A DNA stretch of 64,000 bases, from positions 1,054,001 to 1,118,000 of the forward strand of contig NZ_JADQDK010000001.1 of the NCBI RefSeq assembly GCF_019263705.2, in the 5' to 3' direction. Below, one piece after another: positions 42,472 to 49,588 of this stretch. Position numbers and translations under genes: made by a program. Under the pieces are notes generated by a model. The model saw nothing but the letters and a program-made list of their open reading frames with translations. It made no database searches and was not told the DNA's origin. Every line of letters starts with the position of its first letter. Positions within the stretch are counted from its first letter, which is position 1. This DNA comes from Pseudonocardia abyssalis. Its GTDB lineage: Bacteria > Actinomycetota > Actinomycetes > Mycobacteriales > Pseudonocardiaceae.

Positions 42472-43216
42472 TGGGCCGGTCTCCGTACGCCTGGCCGATC
42501 GCGTCCATCATCGACCAGAGGACGTCGCACTTGAACGACAGCGCGGCCACCGCGGCGTCGCGGTCCTGCGGGGTCCGGCAGTACTGCGTGACCACCTCGA
42601 GCGCGTGCTCGGAGTCGCGCGGCGCCTGGTGCAGGCGGTTCCGGAAGTAGGCCAGGCCCTCCGGGTCGATCCAGGTGTAGCGCTGCTCGAAGGCCCTGAG
42701 GCGCTCGGCCATCAGGTCCGGGGCGAACAGCTCGGTCAGCGACGACGCGACCGCCTCCACCCAGGGCCGCGTCCGGGCGAACGTGACGTACGCGTCGACG
42801 GCGAAGCGGACCCCGGGGACGAGGTGGCGGTGGTCCTCGATCTCCTCGCGGGTGAGGCCGCAGGCCTCGCCGAGCCGCAGCCACGCCTCGATGCCGCCGA
42901 GCCCGGGTGCGTCGCCGTCGTGGTCGGTGATCCGGCGGATCCACCGCCGGCGGACCGCCGGGTCGGGGCAGTTGGCGAGGATCGCCGCGTCCTTGCGCGG
43001 GATCATCTCCTGGTAGTAGTAGCGGTTCGCCACCCAGCCGCGGATCTGGTCCGGGCGGAGCGCACCCTCGTTCATCCGCAGGTGGAACGGGTGCGCACTG
43101 TGGTAGCTCTGCGCGTGCGCGCGCAACTGCTCGACGAGCTGCGCGGTCTCCGGTGTCACCGTCGTCGGGTCCGTCGTCGGGTCGCCGGTGCCCGTGCTCA
43201 GGGTGCTGGTGCTCAT
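42461..43216 (-). CDS. pqqC: Pyrroloquinoline-quinone synthase PqqC
   Basis: Cofactor-free oxidase that performs the final ring closure and eight-electron oxidation to PQQ. 251 residues, all helical. Conserved segments are HPFHLRMNEGALRPDQIRGWVANRYYYQEMIPRKDAAI, ITDHDGD and GVRFAVDAYVTFAR, with the active-site His, Tyr and Arg of the family. ATG overlaps the pqqB stop by four bases (ATGA). Confidence 0.95.
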   Translation of the reverse strand: MSTSTLSTGTGDPTTDPTTVTPETAQLVEQLRAHAQSYHSAHPFHLRMNEGALRPDQIRGWVANRYYYQEMIPRKDAAILANCPDPAVRRRWIRRITDHDGDAPGLGGIEAWLRLGEACGLTREEIEDHRHLVPGVRFAVDAYVTFARTRPWVEAVASSLTELFAPDLMAERLRAFEQRYTWIDPEGLAYFRNRLHQAPRDSEHALEVVTQYCRTPQDRDAAVAALSFKCDVLWSMMDAIGQAYGDRPSAR

Positions 43217-44112
43217 GGTGCGGGAACCTCCACTTCGAGGCCGTCGTGGGCCACTTCCATTCCCGCCCGCTCGACCTCGCGCCGCTGCGGTGAGTCCTCG
43301 AGCAGGATCGGGTTGGTGTTGTTGATGTGGATGTAGATCGTGCGGTCGATCGGCAACCGGGCCAGCTGCTCCAGGCTCCCGCCGGGACCGCTGAGGGACA
43401 GGTGGCCCATGTCGCGGGCGGTCTTCGCGGCCAGGCCGAGGCGGATCAGCTCGTCGTCGTGCCAGCAGGTGCCGTCGATGAGCAGGCAGTCGACGCCGTC
43501 GAGCTCGGTGAGCACGGCGGGTGTCAGCTCCTGCACACCGGGCAGGTAGACGGCGACGCGTCCGGTGCGCTCGTCGGTGAGCCGATAGCCCACCACCCGG
43601 CCGTCGTCCTCGCCGGTGCCGAAGCGGTCGTGCTTGGCCGTGGGGACGTCGAAGGCCCGGTAGGAGATCCCGCCCAACGACACGTCCCGCCCCGGGACGA
43701 CGGGCGTCCACTCGACGGGGCAGTAGCGCTCCAGCGTGGTCAGCACCCCCGTCCCCGATGTCAGCGTCGCGCGGGTCGCCGCGGTGGCGTGCAGGTCGAT
43801 CCCGCGGCCCTCCCGCAGCAGGAGCAGCCCCAGGGTGTGGTCGAGCTCGGCGTCGGTGAGCAGCACCGCCTGCAGCGGGGTGGCCCGGTCGGCCCCGGGG
43901 TGCAGGCCCGGGAAGGCCTCGAACTGCGCCCGGATGTCGGGGGAGGCGTTGAACAGGAACCACCGCTCCCGGTCCGGACTCACCGCGATCGACGACTGCG
44001 TCCGCGCCCGTGCCGGCCTGCTGCCCTCGCGGACCGCCCGGCACGTCGGGCAGCTGCAGTTCCACTGCGGGTAGCCACCCCCGGCCGCCGATCCGAGCAC
44101 CCGCAGCCACAT
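43213..44112 (-). CDS. pqqB: PQQ biosynthesis protein PqqB
   Basis: 299-residue metallo-beta-lactamase-fold iron hydroxylase that acts on the Glu-Tyr intermediate. N-terminus MWLRVLGSAAGGGYPQWNCSCPTC carries the zinc-binding Cys cluster; LLTDAELDHTLGLLLLREG is the PqqB form of the HxHxDH motif, and YIHINNTNPILLEDSP is the C-terminal metal ligand region. All are as in characterised PqqB proteins. Follows pqqA after a strong stem-loop. Confidence 0.95.
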   Translation of the reverse strand: MWLRVLGSAAGGGYPQWNCSCPTCRAVREGSRPARARTQSSIAVSPDRERWFLFNASPDIRAQFEAFPGLHPGADRATPLQAVLLTDAELDHTLGLLLLREGRGIDLHATAATRATLTSGTGVLTTLERYCPVEWTPVVPGRDVSLGGISYRAFDVPTAKHDRFGTGEDDGRVVGYRLTDERTGRVAVYLPGVQELTPAVLTELDGVDCLLIDGTCWHDDELIRLGLAAKTARDMGHLSLSGPGGSLEQLARLPIDRTIYIHINNTNPILLEDSPQRREVERAGMEVAHDGLEVEVPAP

Positions 44113-44136
44113 GTCGCGTCCCCCGTTCCTCGTGCC

Positions 44137-44174
44137 GGGAGGGGCGCCGGATCCTGAGTTCCGGCGCCCCTCCC
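44137..44174 (-). promoter_or_regulatory. Stem-loop between pqqA and pqqB
   Basis: GGGAGGGGCGCCGGA (44137-44151) pairs perfectly over 15 bases with TCCGGCGCCCCTCCC (44160-44174), eight-base loop. It lies after the pqqA stop and before pqqB. In other pqq operons a stem here gives high pqqA and lower pqqBCDE mRNA by partial termination or stabilisation; the same role is inferred. Confidence 0.8.
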
Positions 44175-44185
44175 GATGTGTCTTC

Positions 44186-44278
44186 CTAGGCCTCCGAGCG
44201 AGCGACGTACATCGTCACCTCGGGTGCACACCCGACCTCCTCGAAGTCGGGGGCTTCCCACTCAGGGAGCGTCTCCAT
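44186..44278 (-). CDS. pqqA: PQQ precursor peptide PqqA
   Basis: 30-residue ribosomal precursor of PQQ: starts METLPEWEAPDFEEVG, with the crosslinked pair Glu20 and Tyr24 in the EVTMY motif, ending ARSEA. The Glu-x3-Tyr spacing is the diagnostic feature. The ATG at 44278 has a near-perfect ribosome site AAAGGAGGTGA, the strongest in the window, in keeping with the need for abundant precursor. It lies 45 bases after the dehydrogenase gene and before pqqB. Confidence 0.95.
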   Translation of the reverse strand: METLPEWEAPDFEEVGCAPEVTMYVARSEA

Positions 44279-44323
44279 GTGCCGTCACCTCCTTTCCGGG
44301 TAGTGCGTGGCGTCGATCTGGTC

Positions 44324-46012
44324 CTAGTCCTCCGGCAGGGCGAAGACGAACAGCGCGTCGCCGGCGGCGGCCCCGAGCAGCCCGGGCAGGAACCCCTCGA
44401 TCCAGCCGCCCCACCCGGTCGGTACCGCGAGGTACTGCCGCCCGTCGACGCTGTAGACGCTGGGGCTGCTGTGGTGCCCGCTACCACACTGGAACGACCA
44501 CAGCTTCTCGCCGGTCTCGGCGTCCAGCGCGACGAACTCACCGGTCGGCGTGCCCTGGAAGACCAGGCCGCCTGCCGTGGTGACGTTCGAGGCGCACATC
44601 GGGTACTCGTTGCGCCAGCGCCACTTCTCCTCGCCGGTCAGCGGGTCGACGGCGCTGACGAAGCCGTAGAAGTCGTCGAGGTCGACGGCGACGCCGGCGC
44701 CCCAGTAGGGGATGGACTCCTTGAACTCGCGGCGCCTGCGGGTGGCCGTCGCCCCGACCTCCTGCACCGGGATGTAGATCAACCCCGTCTGCTTGGAGTA
44801 GGACATGTGCGTCCATTCCTTGGCCCCGGCCGGCCCCGGCCAGAAGTGCACCGGCACGCCCTCCTCGTCGGGGTACACCTTGGGCGTGACCTTGCCCTCC
44901 GGGCTGATCTCACCCCAGGTGATCCGGTCGCAGAACGGGAACACGCGGACGAGCTCGCCGTTGGTCCGGTCCAGGACGAAGAAGTACCCGTTCTTGTCCG
45001 CGTGGGCGAGCAGCTTGCGCCCGTCCGGGGCGTCGAACAGGAGGTTCTCCATCGTGGAGTCGTAGTCCCACAGGTCGTGCGGGGTGCACTGGTAGTGCCA
45101 CCGGATCTCGCCGGTGTTCACGTCCACCGCGACGATGCTGTCGGTGTAGAGGTTGTCGCCCGGGCGCACGCCGCCGTCGAAGTCGGGTGCCGGGTTGCCG
45201 GTGCCCTGGTAGAGCAGCTCCAGCTCCGGGTCGTAGGTGGGGGTGATCCAGCAGTTCGCGCCGCCGCGCTGCCACGCGTCGCCGTCGGACGGCCAGGTCT
45301 CGGCGCCCGGCTCGCCCGGCTTCGGGATCATGTACCGGCGCCAGCGGCGCTCCCCGGTCTCGGCGTCGAACGCGTCCAGGCACCCGCGGGTGCCGAACTC
45401 GCCGCCGGAGCTCCCGACGACGACCATGTCCTTCACCAGCAGCGGCGCGGCGGTGCGGCTCTCCCCGGCCCGCACGTCACCGGCCGTGATGTCCCAGACC
45501 TTCTCGCCGGTGGTCGCGTCGAGCGCGACGACGTGGGCGTTGAGGGTGGCCATGTAGACCTTCCCGTGCCCGACGGCCAGGCCGCGGTTGACGTTCCCGC
45601 AGCACAGCGAGACGTCGTAGGGGGAGGCGTGCTTGTAGCGCCAGAGCTCCTCGCCGGTCTTGGCGTCCAGCGCCCAGGCCTTGCCGTCCGGGCCGGAGAC
45701 GTACATGACGCCGTCGACGACGATCGGGGCGGCCTCGAAGGAGTAGGTCGACGCGCCGGACTGCATGCCGGTGGCGCCGGCCTGGAACACCCACGCGGGC
45801 GACAGGCGCCGGACGTTGTCCTTCGTGATCTGGTCGAGCTCGCTGTAGCGCTGCCCGTCGTAGGTGCCGTAGTAGGTGAGCCAGTTCTCCGGCTCCGTGC
45901 CGGCGTTCTTGATGCGCTCGAAGTCCACGTTCGTGGTGGCCGGCGCGCTGCCCTTGACGGCGCTGAGTTGCGTCAGGGGGATGGCTGCGCCTGCGTCGAC
46001 GTAGTCGGTCAT
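44324..46012 (-). CDS. PQQ-dependent alcohol dehydrogenase, lanthanide-type, no signal peptide
   Basis: 562-residue eight-bladed propeller quinoprotein. Marks: vicinal Cys137-Cys138 (SLCCGN), metal ligands Glu205 (SGGEFG) and Asn273 (GTGNPAP), catalytic Asp316 and the extra Asp318 in HDLWDYD. The second Asp is the hallmark of lanthanide-dependent XoxF/ExaF-type enzymes (Ca-dependent ones have Ala/Ser there). There is no haem c domain. Unusually, the N-terminus (MTDYVDAGAAIPLTQL) has no Sec or Tat signal, although an AGGAG site seven bases upstream supports this ATG. Co-directional with the pqq genes that make its cofactor. Confidence 0.92.
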   Translation of the reverse strand: MTDYVDAGAAIPLTQLSAVKGSAPATTNVDFERIKNAGTEPENWLTYYGTYDGQRYSELDQITKDNVRRLSPAWVFQAGATGMQSGASTYSFEAAPIVVDGVMYVSGPDGKAWALDAKTGEELWRYKHASPYDVSLCCGNVNRGLAVGHGKVYMATLNAHVVALDATTGEKVWDITAGDVRAGESRTAAPLLVKDMVVVGSSGGEFGTRGCLDAFDAETGERRWRRYMIPKPGEPGAETWPSDGDAWQRGGANCWITPTYDPELELLYQGTGNPAPDFDGGVRPGDNLYTDSIVAVDVNTGEIRWHYQCTPHDLWDYDSTMENLLFDAPDGRKLLAHADKNGYFFVLDRTNGELVRVFPFCDRITWGEISPEGKVTPKVYPDEEGVPVHFWPGPAGAKEWTHMSYSKQTGLIYIPVQEVGATATRRRREFKESIPYWGAGVAVDLDDFYGFVSAVDPLTGEEKWRWRNEYPMCASNVTTAGGLVFQGTPTGEFVALDAETGEKLWSFQCGSGHHSSPSVYSVDGRQYLAVPTGWGGWIEGFLPGLLGAAAGDALFVFALPED

Positions 46013-46043
46013 CGTCTGCTCCTGTCTGCGGGCTCGGCGGTCG

Positions 46044-46505
46044 TCACGGGCGCGGTTGCGCGGGTCGGTCGAGCTTGGCGTGGTCCGGCACCTCTCCACC
46101 GATGACGATCGCCCCGATCAGGCCGCGGCCCTCGTCGTTGCCGGTTGTGGAGCCGTAGTAGTAGGTGCCCGGGCCGTCCAGGTTGAGCGAGGCCGTGCCC
46201 TTGGAGTGGTTGACCAGCCAGATGATCTTGGGGTCACCGTTGTTGGGCAGCACCGCGCAGTGGGTGTTCCTGTCGTCGTTGATGAGCGTGAGCTCGAGGT
46301 CCCCGCCGTGCGGCATGATGATCGTCTCGGGCTCCCAGCTCAGCTCGTCCTCCGGGATCCGGACCGTGGCGGTCATCCGGCCGTCGGGACCCTCCACGGC
46401 GTGCCCGACCTTCCCGGTACCGAGCAACCGGCCCAGTCCGGTGCTGTTCTGCCGGGCCAGGCCGTCGGCCAACTGGGCGGATGGATCTCCTGCAGTAGTC
46501 GTCAT
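46044..46505 (-). CDS. Cupredoxin-fold protein linked to the PQQ dehydrogenase
   Basis: 153 residues. The sequence has cupredoxin-like strands: ATVRIPEDELSWEPETIIMPHGGDLELTLINDDRNTHCAVLPN and LDGPGTYYYGSTTGNDEGRGLIGAIVI. His66, His82, Cys83 and His100 are candidate metal ligands, but the usual Cys-x-His-x-Met loop is replaced by YYYGSTTGN, so a blue-copper site is not assured. No signal peptide. ATG at 46505 follows AGGAGGT. It is first in the operon, 31 bases from the dehydrogenase, and could be its electron acceptor or a structural partner. Confidence 0.7.
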   Translation of the reverse strand: MTTTAGDPSAQLADGLARQNSTGLGRLLGTGKVGHAVEGPDGRMTATVRIPEDELSWEPETIIMPHGGDLELTLINDDRNTHCAVLPNNGDPKIIWLVNHSKGTASLNLDGPGTYYYGSTTGNDEGRGLIGAIVIGGEVPDHAKLDRPAQPRP

Positions 46506-46942
46506 CTGCCGTACCTCCTCGTCATGAATGTCCGTCCTGTCCACGGCGGCATCGCCATCACGTGAGATCTCCTCGGCTCGTCGGGCCTGGTCGGTGTGAT
46601 CGACGTGGGCCGGAGCAGGGCAGGAGCGACCGATCTCGGACACACCCGTGCCGTCCGTGGTCGAGGGGCTGCGCGGCAGGACGCAGGACGCCGCCACGAG
46701 TCACTCGACCACCTGTCGGTGGTTGTCGACCACTGGGCGGCAGGACACGGGGTTCACGACGGTGGAGGACATCCACGCCGCACAACGGTGTGTGCTGAGC
46801 CACATTCGACCCTACGTAGCGGGTCCGTGATCGGCAAGGGGGAGCGCTCGCGGGGTGTCGCGACGTCAGGCTGAGCCCCTAGGGTGCGGTGGGGACGCGG
46901 TCGACGACGACCGGCGTGCCACTCGGGGGAGGTCGATCTGCG
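46506..46942. promoter_or_regulatory. Divergent control region of the PQQ operon and the CYTH gene
   Basis: No gene is supported in these 437 bases. A palindrome ACCACC-TGTC-GGTGGT lies at 46708-46723 within GTCGACCAC-like direct repeats, a plausible operator. TAGGGT at 46880-46885 is a possible -10 box for the rightward gene, whose ribosome site GGGGGAGG is at 46925-46932. AGGAGGT for the leftward gene is at about 46513-46519. Confidence 0.5.
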
Positions 46943-47716
46943 GTGCGGAGATTCGGATCACCGGAGGCGCTGGCCCGGCTCGGTTCCCATTGCGCGCACG
47001 CCGACAGCGTCGAACTGAAGACGCTGCTCCTGCCGCCTGCCGGACCCGCCGCGGAGGCGCTGACGGGGCGTTGTGCGCCCACCTGGAGCGTCCGGCGGAT
47101 GTACCTGCTCGACACCCCGGACCTGGACCTGGTCCGGGCGGGGGTGGAGGTCCGCCTGCGCCGCCGGGCCCGCGGTCGCTACGACCTGTCGGTGTGTGCC
47201 CGCCGCAGTGGCACGGCCCGGCGGCAGGCCGTCCCGGCGGGGGTGCGCGTGGAGTTCGACGTGGTCCCCGGGGCGCTGTGGCAGGACGTCGAGGTCCGAC
47301 GCGAGGTCGATTCGGCGGCCGCGGCCGAGGTGATCGCGGGCGGGGCCGCCTCACGGGAGCTGCTCTCCTCGCACCAGCGGGCGTGGGCGTGCCGGGGCGG
47401 GCACGACGTCGTCGGCGACGACCGGCTGCGGGAGCTGCGGGTGCACGGACCGCTGCTGGTGCACCGGGTCAAGGTCTCGGCCGTGCGGCTGGGCCTGCGG
47501 CGGGCCGACCTCGAGCACTTCCGCTACCCGAGCGGCCGGGAGCTGATGGAGCTGTCCACGCGCTGCCGGCCGCAGGAGGTGTCGACGACCGCCACCGCGT
47601 TCGACCGGCTGCTCGACGAGCGCGACGTCACGGTCGCGGACGAGCACCGGACGAAGGCGTCGGTGTGGCAGGACGAGATCGGCCGGGCCGGCCGGGACGG
47701 CGCTACCAGAACTTGA
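46943..47716 (+). CDS. CYTH-like domain protein
   Basis: 257 residues. The tunnel-fold CYTH pattern is recognisable: an early VELKTLL strand, then RRMYLLDTPDLDLVRAGVEVRLRRRARGRYDLSV (Phe/Leu-D-T-x-D-x-x-L followed by basic strands), and VRVEFDVVPG and VHRVKVSAVR. Such proteins bind triphosphates or polyphosphate with metal. GTG at 46943 has GGGGGAGG 10 bases upstream; GTG at 46889 is a longer alternative. Its 3' end overlaps the convergent R2-like gene by 14 bases. Function here unknown. Confidence 0.65.
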   Translation: MRRFGSPEALARLGSHCAHADSVELKTLLLPPAGPAAEALTGRCAPTWSVRRMYLLDTPDLDLVRAGVEVRLRRRARGRYDLSVCARRSGTARRQAVPAGVRVEFDVVPGALWQDVEVRREVDSAAAAEVIAGGAASRELLSSHQRAWACRGGHDVVGDDRLRELRVHGPLLVHRVKVSAVRLGLRRADLEHFRYPSGRELMELSTRCRPQEVSTTATAFDRLLDERDVTVADEHRTKASVWQDEIGRAGRDGATRT

Positions 47717-48464
47717 TGCCCGCGGCCTTGAGCCGCCTGCGGTGCTGTCGCATCGCGGTCTCGATGGCCTCGGTGGTGATGAGGTTCCCCCACACCTTGG
47801 CGGCCGTCTCACCCTGCTCGAGCATCGACTCCACCTCGTCCACGCCGACGTCGGCGGCCTGGACGATGCGTGACCCGAACCCGATGTGCCAGCGCTCGTC
47901 GCGCAGCACCAGCTCCATCCCGCGGCGCACGCCGGGGAGCGGGACGGACAGGCACTCCAGCGCGTCGAGCATGGCGTGCTGTCCCGCGACGAGGACCACG
48001 CCCTCGATCACCATGTGGTAGAGCCCGACCGCGGCGGTCAGGCCCTCCCCGGTGTCGGCGAGCCGCTGTGCGGTGGCCGGCAGGCGCTCCTCGAACAGGT
48101 CGACGAGCTCGGCGTCGACGTACGCGCGCAGGGCGTCCCGCCGGGCGTCGCGGTCGTCCCCGGGGACGCCGACGACCTCGGCGGCGACGAGGTCGAAGAA
48201 GCGGGCGTGGCGCACCTCGTCCCGGATCTGGGCCTGGAACACCTTCTTCATCGAGGGGTCGGACGCGACCAGCTGGTACGCACCGAGCTGCGTGGACACC
48301 GCGTTCTCGGCGACGAGGAAACCGGCGAGCAGCCCGAGGATGTTCTCGTTCTCGGCCACGGTGAGCTGCGGCCATGCCTCCCGGTCGGCCGAGAAGTCGA
48401 TGTCCGCCTCGTCCCACTGCAACGAGTCGGCGAGCTGCGCGAAATGGCCGTATCCGGTGATCAT
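47703..48464 (-). CDS. R2-like di-iron oxidase (ribonucleotide reductase small-subunit fold)
   Basis: 253 residues. All six carboxylate/His ligands of a ferritin-like di-metal site are present in order: Glu53, Glu83 with His86 (RDEVRHARFF), Glu156 (MVIEGVVL), Glu192 with His195 (RDERWHIGFG). The N-terminus DIDFSADREAWPQLT matches R2/R2lox proteins such as Rv0233. It is shorter than true class I R2 (300 or more) and no nrdE is nearby, so it is more likely an R2lox-type oxidase or a self-contained oxygenase. It sits beside the PQQ operon, facing the CYTH gene. Confidence 0.8.
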   Translation of the reverse strand: MITGYGHFAQLADSLQWDEADIDFSADREAWPQLTVAENENILGLLAGFLVAENAVSTQLGAYQLVASDPSMKKVFQAQIRDEVRHARFFDLVAAEVVGVPGDDRDARRDALRAYVDAELVDLFEERLPATAQRLADTGEGLTAAVGLYHMVIEGVVLVAGQHAMLDALECLSVPLPGVRRGMELVLRDERWHIGFGSRIVQAADVGVDEVESMLEQGETAAKVWGNLITTEAIETAMRQHRRRLKAAGIKFW

Positions 48465-48613
48465 GACTCGGCGTCCTCAGTCCTCCGGGAACCCTCCCGG
48501 CTCGAGCGCGCGTGGATCCGTCGTGGTCGCACCGCGGACGGGGCACATCGCGTCGTCTGCTCGATCGCTCTCGCCCCCTCCGCCCGATGTTACGTGCGTC
48601 ACGCGCCGGACGC
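48465..48613. other. Intergenic region upstream of the R2-like gene
   Basis: 149 bases without a supported gene. It should hold the R2-like promoter on the minus strand. TTACGTGCGTCACGCG near 48591-48606 contains a small CGTGCGTCACG-like palindrome. Nothing else was recognised. Confidence 0.4.
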
Positions 48614-49045
48614 CTACCGTGCGGTCGGGTCCGGGTCGACCCGGCGACGGCCGTCGAGGAGGCGTTCGAGCAGGCGGAGCTCGGCGGGCCAGGCCGCGAC
48701 GAGCTGTGCGCGGGGGATCGACCGCGCGGCGTAGCGCAGCAGCAGCACCACGGCGACGACGTCGTCGAGCGGCCCGATCACCGGCAGGAACTCGGGCAGC
48801 AGGTCGATCGGGGAGACCACCCAGATGACGGCCACCAGCAGCGCGATCTTCGCCCGCCGCGGCACGTCGGGTGAGCGGCGCAGCCGCCGGGCGGTCGTGA
48901 CGCAGGCCGGCAGGAACTCCGCGATGTCGCGCAGCAGGCCCGGTGGCAACCTGCGGGCCAGCAGGATCATCGCCCCGCACAGCAGGAGCCAGACCGCGGC
49001 GGCGACGGCCAGCCCGATCAGCCAGGCGGTCCAGTCGACGTTCAC
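48614..49045 (-). CDS. YkvA family (DUF1232) membrane protein
   Basis: 143 residues. A first membrane helix (WLIGLAVAAAVWLLLCGAMILLA) is followed by the DUF1232 core, DVPRRAKIALLVAVIWVVSPIDLLPEFLPVIGPLDDVVAVVLLL, whose SPIDLLP and GPLDD motifs are diagnostic. Function of the family is unknown. GTG at 49045 is used as start. Confidence 0.85.
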   Translation of the reverse strand: MNVDWTAWLIGLAVAAAVWLLLCGAMILLARRLPPGLLRDIAEFLPACVTTARRLRRSPDVPRRAKIALLVAVIWVVSPIDLLPEFLPVIGPLDDVVAVVLLLRYAARSIPRAQLVAAWPAELRLLERLLDGRRRVDPDPTAR

Positions 49046-49139
49046 GGCGCCATGGTGCGCCGACCCGGGGTCACCCGACAAGCGGTCCGGCCCACCGGCA
49101 CGGATGGCCCGCGCCGGTGGGCAACCGGGACGCGTGGGG

Positions 49140-49514
49140 TCAGGAGACGCCCAGCAGGTCGACGACGAAGATCAGCGTCTCGCCGCCCTTGATGGCGCCG
49201 CCGGCTCCGCGGTCGCCGTAGCCCAGGTGCGGGGGGATCACCAGGCGCCGCCGCCCGCCGATCTTCATGCCGACGACGCCCTGGTCCCAGCCCCCGATGA
49301 CGCGCCCGGCGCCGAGCGGGAAGCGGAACGTCGAGCCACGGTTCCAGGAGGCGTCGAACTCCTCGCCGCTGGAGTGCGCGACGCCGACGTAGTGCACCTC
49401 GACGTTCTGCCCGGCGCGGGCCTCGGCGCCGTCCCCGACGGTGAGGTCGGTGATGAGGAGGTCGGTGGGGGCGGGCCCGTCGTGCGGGTCGACCTCGGGC
49501 TTCTGCGGTGCCAC
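49140..49514 (-). CDS. FKBP-type peptidyl-prolyl cis-trans isomerase
   Basis: 124 residues, one FKBP domain: VEVHYVGVAHSSGEEFDASWNRG, then FPLGAGRVIGGWDQGVVGMKIGGRRRLVIPPHLGYGDRGAG and GGETLIFVVDLLGVS. The conserved active-site residues (Tyr, Phe, Asp, Val-Ile, Trp, Tyr) are all in place. Cytosolic foldase. GTG at 49514 follows GAGAGGA by six bases. Confidence 0.94.
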   Translation of the reverse strand: MAPQKPEVDPHDGPAPTDLLITDLTVGDGAEARAGQNVEVHYVGVAHSSGEEFDASWNRGSTFRFPLGAGRVIGGWDQGVVGMKIGGRRRLVIPPHLGYGDRGAGGAIKGGETLIFVVDLLGVS

Positions 49515-49588
49515 GGTGGTCCTCTCGTGTCTGGTGATGTGCGGACGGTCAGCCTGCCAGAGGCCCGGCGCAGGGGTAGACAGGGCGG

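Noticed and set aside
42461..44110. PqqB-PqqC fusion suggested by a long open frame
   Set aside because: PqqB is read in a different frame with its own stop at 43213-43215, and pqqC has its own ATG overlapping it; the long frame upstream of pqqC is a shadow.
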